Part shown: positions 60,113 through 64,000 of the stretch, piece after piece
Numbering within the stretch: the first letter of the stretch is position 1
Layout of the letters: the number at the start of each line of letters is the position of its first letter
Position numbers and translations under genes: made by a program
From: an uncultured Prevotella sp.
GTDB lineage: Bacteria; Bacteroidota; Bacteroidia; Bacteroidales; Bacteroidaceae
Length of the DNA stretch: 64,000 nucleotides
NCBI GenBank assembly: GCA_934202525.1
Contig: CAKPYB010000010.1
Location: 36,326-100,325 of the forward strand
Direction of reading: 5' to 3'
Notes under the pieces: model-generated
Databases searched by the model: none
Told to the model about the DNA's origin: nothing
What the model saw: only the letters and a program-made list of their open reading frames with translations

Positions 60113-62254
60113 TTACAAACCTCTTGCTTTCAGAAATCCGGAAGCATCAGGCTTCTCCATACCTGTAAAGTCGGTAAACATTTCCATTTGGTCCTTGGTG
60201 TTGCCACGGCTCAGAATCTTATCGCGGAATGCCTGACCGACGGCTGGATCCAAGGCTCCATGCTTTGCAAAGTAGTCGGCGATGTTCACAGCCAGCACCT
60301 CTGTCCAGAGATAGCTGTAATAGCCTGCTGCATAACCGCCGCCCCATACATGGTTGAAGTATGATGTGCTGTAACGAGGAGGAATCTGGGTGTTAAGCAA
60401 ACCGATGTTGTGGAGCTCTTCCTTCTCGAAGGCACCTGCCATGTAAGGTGAAGGCACTTCTTCTTCGCTAATCTTGTGCCAGGCAAGGTCAAGACAGGTG
60501 GCAGCCAGATTCTCGCCCAATGAATAGGCGGTCTGGAAACTGATGCTCTTCAGCATGCGCTCCTTCAGGTCGGCTGGCATCGCAGCACCGGTCTCGGTAT
60601 GACGGGCATAATGGTCGAATATCTCAGGGATAGATGCAAATGATTCGTTAAACTGGGATGGCATCTCTACGAAATCGCGGGCAACGGCTGTTCCTGAAAG
60701 TGTATTGTACTTGCAGTCGGAAAGGATTCCGTGAAGCGCATGACCGAACTCATGGAACAGGGTAGTAACCTCATCCCATGTGATGAGAGATGGCTGACCC
60801 TCAGGTGCCTTGGCGTTGTTGCATACATTATATATAATAGGCAACTGGCCGCGCTGCTTGCTCTGCTTGGCAAAGGCGCTCATCCATGCACCGCCACGCT
60901 TGGTAGGACGGCGGAAGTAATCGCTGTAGAAAAGGGCGATTGGCTTGCCGTTCTTATCGCTTACCTCGAATACCTTCATGTCTGGGTGATAGGTAGGGAT
61001 GTCCTTGCGCTGCTTGAAGTTCAGTCCGTAAACACGATGAGCGGCATAGAACACACCATTTACCTGTACGCTGTCGATGTTGAAGTATGGCTTAATCTCA
61101 TCATCGGTAATGTTGAGCATCTCCTTCTTCATCTTCGCAGAATAATAGAAGCGGTCGTATGGCTGCAGTTTGAAGTCCTTGCCCTCAGTCTTCTGGGCAT
61201 ACTCTTCTATCGCCTTGGTCTCAGCATCAGCCTTTGGAGCATATTCCTTGATGAGCTGCTTCAGGAAATCATCCACATTCTTGCTGTTCTTAGCCATCGT
61301 CTTTTCGAGCGAATAGTCGGCATAGCTGGCATATCCCATCAGTTTGCCCTTCTCGGCACGCAACTTGGCAATCTCGGTTACGATAGGGAAGGTGTTGAAA
61401 TCCGGGTTGGTTCCATCGGCACGGTGGATACTTGCCATATACACCTTCTTGCGCAGTTCGCGGTTCTGGAGATTGGTAAGGATAGGCTGCTGGGTGGTGT
61501 TGATGATGACGATGCAGTAAGGTGCCTTGCCTCCGCGGCTCTCTGCATCTTTCTTGCATTGTGCAATGTCAGCATCGCTCAATCCGGCGAGCTCTTCCTT
61601 GCTGTTCACCCAAACTACGGCGTTGTTGGTAGCGGCAGGAAGAAGATTGCCCCACTCCTGCTGCAATTCAGAGATGCGGGAGTTGATCTGCTTCATGCGC
61701 TCCATCTTCTCGGCAGAAAGGAGGGCGCCTGAACGTACAAAACTCTTATAGATAACCTCAGTAAGGCGCTTGTCTTCGCCCTTGAGCTTCTTGTATTCGT
61801 TGTCGTAAACATACTTGATGCGCTCGAAGAGTTTCTGGTTGAAAGAAATCTCATTATCGAGTTCGGTCAGCAAAGGAGTAGCCTTCTTCTCGGTTTCGGC
61901 GATGCCCGGAGTCTTGTGGGCACTGGTGAGACCAAAGAAGATGTTGGTCACCTTTTCGAGCAGCGCACCGCTCTCCTCATAGGCGAGGATGGTGTTCTGG
62001 AAGTTAGGCTTTTTCTTGTTGTTTACAATCTTCTGTATGTTGGCACGCTGCTCTTTGATAGCCGCTTCAATGGCTGGCAGGTAGTCGCTCTCCTGAATCT
62101 TGCTGAAGTCAGGAGCACCGAATGGAAGACTGCTCTTTGTTAAAAGAGGATTCTGACGGTTACCGCCCGCAGTCTGTGCGAACGATGAGGCTGGCATCTG
62201 CAAGAGTGTTGCGGCCAGACCCAGGGTAAGGAAAGTCTTGTTAAGTTTCATCAT
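60113..62254 (-). CDS. dcp: M3 family peptidyl-dipeptidase
   Basis: 713-residue zinc peptidase. The HEFGH in EVTTLFHEFGHALHGIL is the M3 active site. A signal peptide (LGLAATLLQMPASSFA) suggests a periplasmic enzyme. The long helical N-terminal part is typical of M3. It removes dipeptides from C-termini of peptides. The neighbouring C10 protease starts about 16 bases after its stop, so peptide digestion may be a shared operon. Confidence 0.93.
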   Translation of the reverse strand: MMKLNKTFLTLGLAATLLQMPASSFAQTAGGNRQNPLLTKSSLPFGAPDFSKIQESDYLPAIEAAIKEQRANIQKIVNNKKKPNFQNTILAYEESGALLEKVTNIFFGLTSAHKTPGIAETEKKATPLLTELDNEISFNQKLFERIKYVYDNEYKKLKGEDKRLTEVIYKSFVRSGALLSAEKMERMKQINSRISELQQEWGNLLPAATNNAVVWVNSKEELAGLSDADIAQCKKDAESRGGKAPYCIVIINTTQQPILTNLQNRELRKKVYMASIHRADGTNPDFNTFPIVTEIAKLRAEKGKLMGYASYADYSLEKTMAKNSKNVDDFLKQLIKEYAPKADAETKAIEEYAQKTEGKDFKLQPYDRFYYSAKMKKEMLNITDDEIKPYFNIDSVQVNGVFYAAHRVYGLNFKQRKDIPTYHPDMKVFEVSDKNGKPIALFYSDYFRRPTKRGGAWMSAFAKQSKQRGQLPIIYNVCNNAKAPEGQPSLITWDEVTTLFHEFGHALHGILSDCKYNTLSGTAVARDFVEMPSQFNESFASIPEIFDHYARHTETGAAMPADLKERMLKSISFQTAYSLGENLAATCLDLAWHKISEEEVPSPYMAGAFEKEELHNIGLLNTQIPPRYSTSYFNHVWGGGYAAGYYSYLWTEVLAVNIADYFAKHGALDPAVGQAFRDKILSRGNTKDQMEMFTDFTGMEKPDASGFLKARGL

Positions 62255-62315
62255 GTTTCTTTTTTATATTATAATCTTCTGCAAAGATAATCATTTATTT
62301 CGGATTATCGCATTT

Positions 62316-63455
62316 TTATTCATATTTCTTATGGAAAATCAGCAGACAGACGGCTCCTGCCAATGCCATCGGCACACCGATAAGGGCAGGAAAGTTGTAT
62401 CCCAATCCCATCGCAACAGGAATGCCTCCCAGGAAAGCACCCACGGCATTACCCAGATTGAAGGCGCCCTGAATGCAGCATCCGCCCAGCATTTCGCCAC
62501 CTTTTGCGTGCTTCACGATAAGGAACTGTTCTGGCGATCCGATGCCGAAAAGACAGACGCAGCAGATGAACATCAAAGCTACTGATATCCACCCGAAAGG
62601 AGCGAGGAAGAAGGTGAGCAATAACGATGCAGCCGCCAGAAACTGGAGATAACAGGTAAAGCGGCCCGGCTTGAAACGGTCGGCAAGTAAGGCACTCACC
62701 TGATTGCCTACTACCATTCCTCCTCCGGCAAGAATCATCAGCAGGGAGATGCTGGCTGCGCTGAATCCGCCTTCCATCTGAAGCAGAGGAGAGATGTAGC
62801 TGAACCAGCAGAGAATGCCGCCATTGCCCAGGAAGGTGGCTGCGATGATGAGCCACGGAGCCAAACTGCGGAGAAAGTGGAACTGTGCCTTCATTCCCTT
62901 ATTCGGCAATGCTGCCACGTCTGGAACCCATCTGTGAATCATATACATCGTCATGATACCGAGCAATATGCAGCTGACAAAAGGTACTCGCCAGCTGAAC
63001 GCATGACTCAGGAAGGTGCCGATAGGTACGCCCACCAGATTGGCTACCGGCATACCTGCGCACATCATAGCCACCGCCTTGGTTCCCTTTCCCTCCTTTG
63101 CCATCTTCACTGCCACGATGGTAGCCGTTCCGAAGTAGGCACCATGAGGCAAACCCTGAATGAATCGGGCGCAGAGCAACAGCCAGTAAGTTGGGGCTAC
63201 GGATGCGATGATGGCTCCGAAGACGACAAGAGAAGCCAGAAACATCAATATCTTCTTGGGGCGATACTTGTGCATGAGTATCAGTGAGAAGGTTCCGGCG
63301 CAGACGCCCAGCGCATAGATGGAAATGAGGTGTCCTGCCTCTGGAATGGATACGTTCATGTTGTGGGCAACATCGGTAATGATGCCCTCGATGATAAACT
63401 CAGTCATGCCAAGGGTGAATGTACCCAAAGCGAGTGCAAATAGTCCTTTTTTCAT
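62316..63455 (-). CDS. MFS transporter (AraJ-like efflux)
   Basis: 379-residue protein with about 12 hydrophobic segments. It begins FALALGTFTLGMTEFIIEG, close to AraJ-type and other drug/H+ antiporters. The loop with MHKYRPKKILMFL is the usual motif A region. Substrate unknown. It leads the peptidase genes on the same strand with a 61-base gap. Confidence 0.88.
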   Translation of the reverse strand: MKKGLFALALGTFTLGMTEFIIEGIITDVAHNMNVSIPEAGHLISIYALGVCAGTFSLILMHKYRPKKILMFLASLVVFGAIIASVAPTYWLLLCARFIQGLPHGAYFGTATIVAVKMAKEGKGTKAVAMMCAGMPVANLVGVPIGTFLSHAFSWRVPFVSCILLGIMTMYMIHRWVPDVAALPNKGMKAQFHFLRSLAPWLIIAATFLGNGGILCWFSYISPLLQMEGGFSAASISLLMILAGGGMVVGNQVSALLADRFKPGRFTCYLQFLAAASLLLTFFLAPFGWISVALMFICCVCLFGIGSPEQFLIVKHAKGGEMLGGCCIQGAFNLGNAVGAFLGGIPVAMGLGYNFPALIGVPMALAGAVCLLIFHKKYE

Positions 63456-63645
63456 TTGTTCTTATTGATGTCAATATTATCCTAAAAAAATAGTTTCTCT
63501 CTCATATTATGTCTTTGTGAGACAATAGTTTCAGAAATCCGTGTGCAAAGTTACTCATATTCCCGTTATCCTGCAAGTTTTCTCGCAGGAATATAGTAAA
63601 GATTAACAGAATGTGTGGGGTATTTTTTCTCTGATTTAATGTCAC

Positions 63646-63700
63646 TATTGCCACACTTCAAGATAACCGTCTGATAACTATTGATTTAAGTGTGGCAATA
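63646..63700. repeat. 13-base inverted repeat with tgccac words
   Basis: Arms 63646-63658 and 63688-63700 (tattgccacactt and its complement) are perfect. Further attgtcact and attgccac words follow to 63740. The gap 63456-63960 holds no gene that I can support; an 88-residue frame on the minus strand has no sign of being real. Confidence 0.75.
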
Positions 63701-63963
63701 AGGGCTTTTTTTATTGTCACTTATTGTCACTAATTGCCACGTTAGGGCTAAAAACCGGGATTTCTCAGCGAAAAACGCTGGATTTTTAAAGCAAAACACG
63801 AGATTATTGGAGAAAAAGTACGAGATTATCGGAGGAAAAATATAAAAAAGGAGAGAAAATAAGCAAAAAGAGATGAAAATGTCTACTTTTTCAGCATAAA
63901 ATAATAGAGTGCGTCTACCTTTCGTAAGCGTCTCCGCGTTTATACCTTGCATAATTCAAAAAA

Positions 63964-64000
63964 AGCAGTAACAGCTGATTAAACTAATGCTGTTACTGCT
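63964..64000 (-). terminator. intrinsic terminator of a gene beyond the right edge
   Basis: A perfect 12-base stem (63964-63975 with 63989-64000) is followed on the minus strand by a run of seven T residues. It should end a minus-strand transcript coming from outside the window. Confidence 0.85.

Noticed and set aside
63686..63952. Minus-strand frame of 88 residues near the right edge
   Set aside because: It is phenylalanine-rich low-complexity sequence over repeats, without a promoter box at a fitting distance.

Overview
The window looks like a chromosome segment of a gut Bacteroidales organism of the Prevotella/Segatella type. The evidence is repeated promoters of the Bacteroidetes form (TTG, about 20 bases, then TAnnTTTG), Bacteroidetes-specific families (BACON, fimbrillin-like, DUF3822, DUF6266, BT4734-like VirE-N, C10 peptidase) and a GH115 xylan glucuronidase. 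No ribosomal RNA, CRISPR array or intact transposase was seen. One tRNA gene (tRNA-Tyr) is present.

Housekeeping blocks frame the window. On the left are an acyl-CoA dehydrogenase with etfA/etfB, riboflavin synthase and a proline iminopeptidase (1-5253). In the middle are an ECF sigma/anti-sigma operon, GH115, dnaG, cardiolipin synthase, rsmD, DUF3822 and a RecD2-like helicase (13709-26130). On the right are a spermidine/putrescine ABC transporter, an SprT-like protein, an SGNH/MBOAT acetylation pair, a double thioredoxin protein, an Rpn-type nuclease, a C10 peptidase, a Dcp-type M3 peptidase and an MFS exporter (47972-63455).

Accessory DNA sits between these blocks. Region 5541-13001 is a minus-strand run: an HU-like protein, an AlbA_2/Schlafen-type protein, two DUF262 proteins (one with a DUF1524 nuclease end), a Cys-rich protein and a radical SAM/SPASM enzyme. 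Region 26703-30742 holds a DUF6266/DUF3987/VirE-N/excisionase-like cassette. Region 30950-32883 holds an abiF-type abortive infection gene flanked by two homologous small hairpin RNAs, plus a separate structured RNA region of about 330 bases. Region 32943-42933 is a seven-gene operon of envelope proteins (PEGA, BACON, fimbrillin-FGE, a putAbiC-like membrane protein, two secreted proteins and a transglutaminase-like protein). Region 43079-47215 is a three-gene overlapping operon led by a catalytically inactive-looking long prokaryotic Argonaute (PIWI) protein. It abuts a helicase remnant and tRNA-Tyr, which is the usual setting for a defence or integration hotspot.

The best candidates for undescribed biology are the Argonaute operon with two unrecognised partner genes, the abiF locus with a duplicated hairpin RNA whose stem covaries, and the envelope operon. 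Short repeats also move through the region at the DNA level: a 41-base repeat inside the helicase gene, a 9-base repeat read in two frames in neighbouring genes, a 12-base repeat around the AlbA_2 gene, and a family of hairpin terminators.
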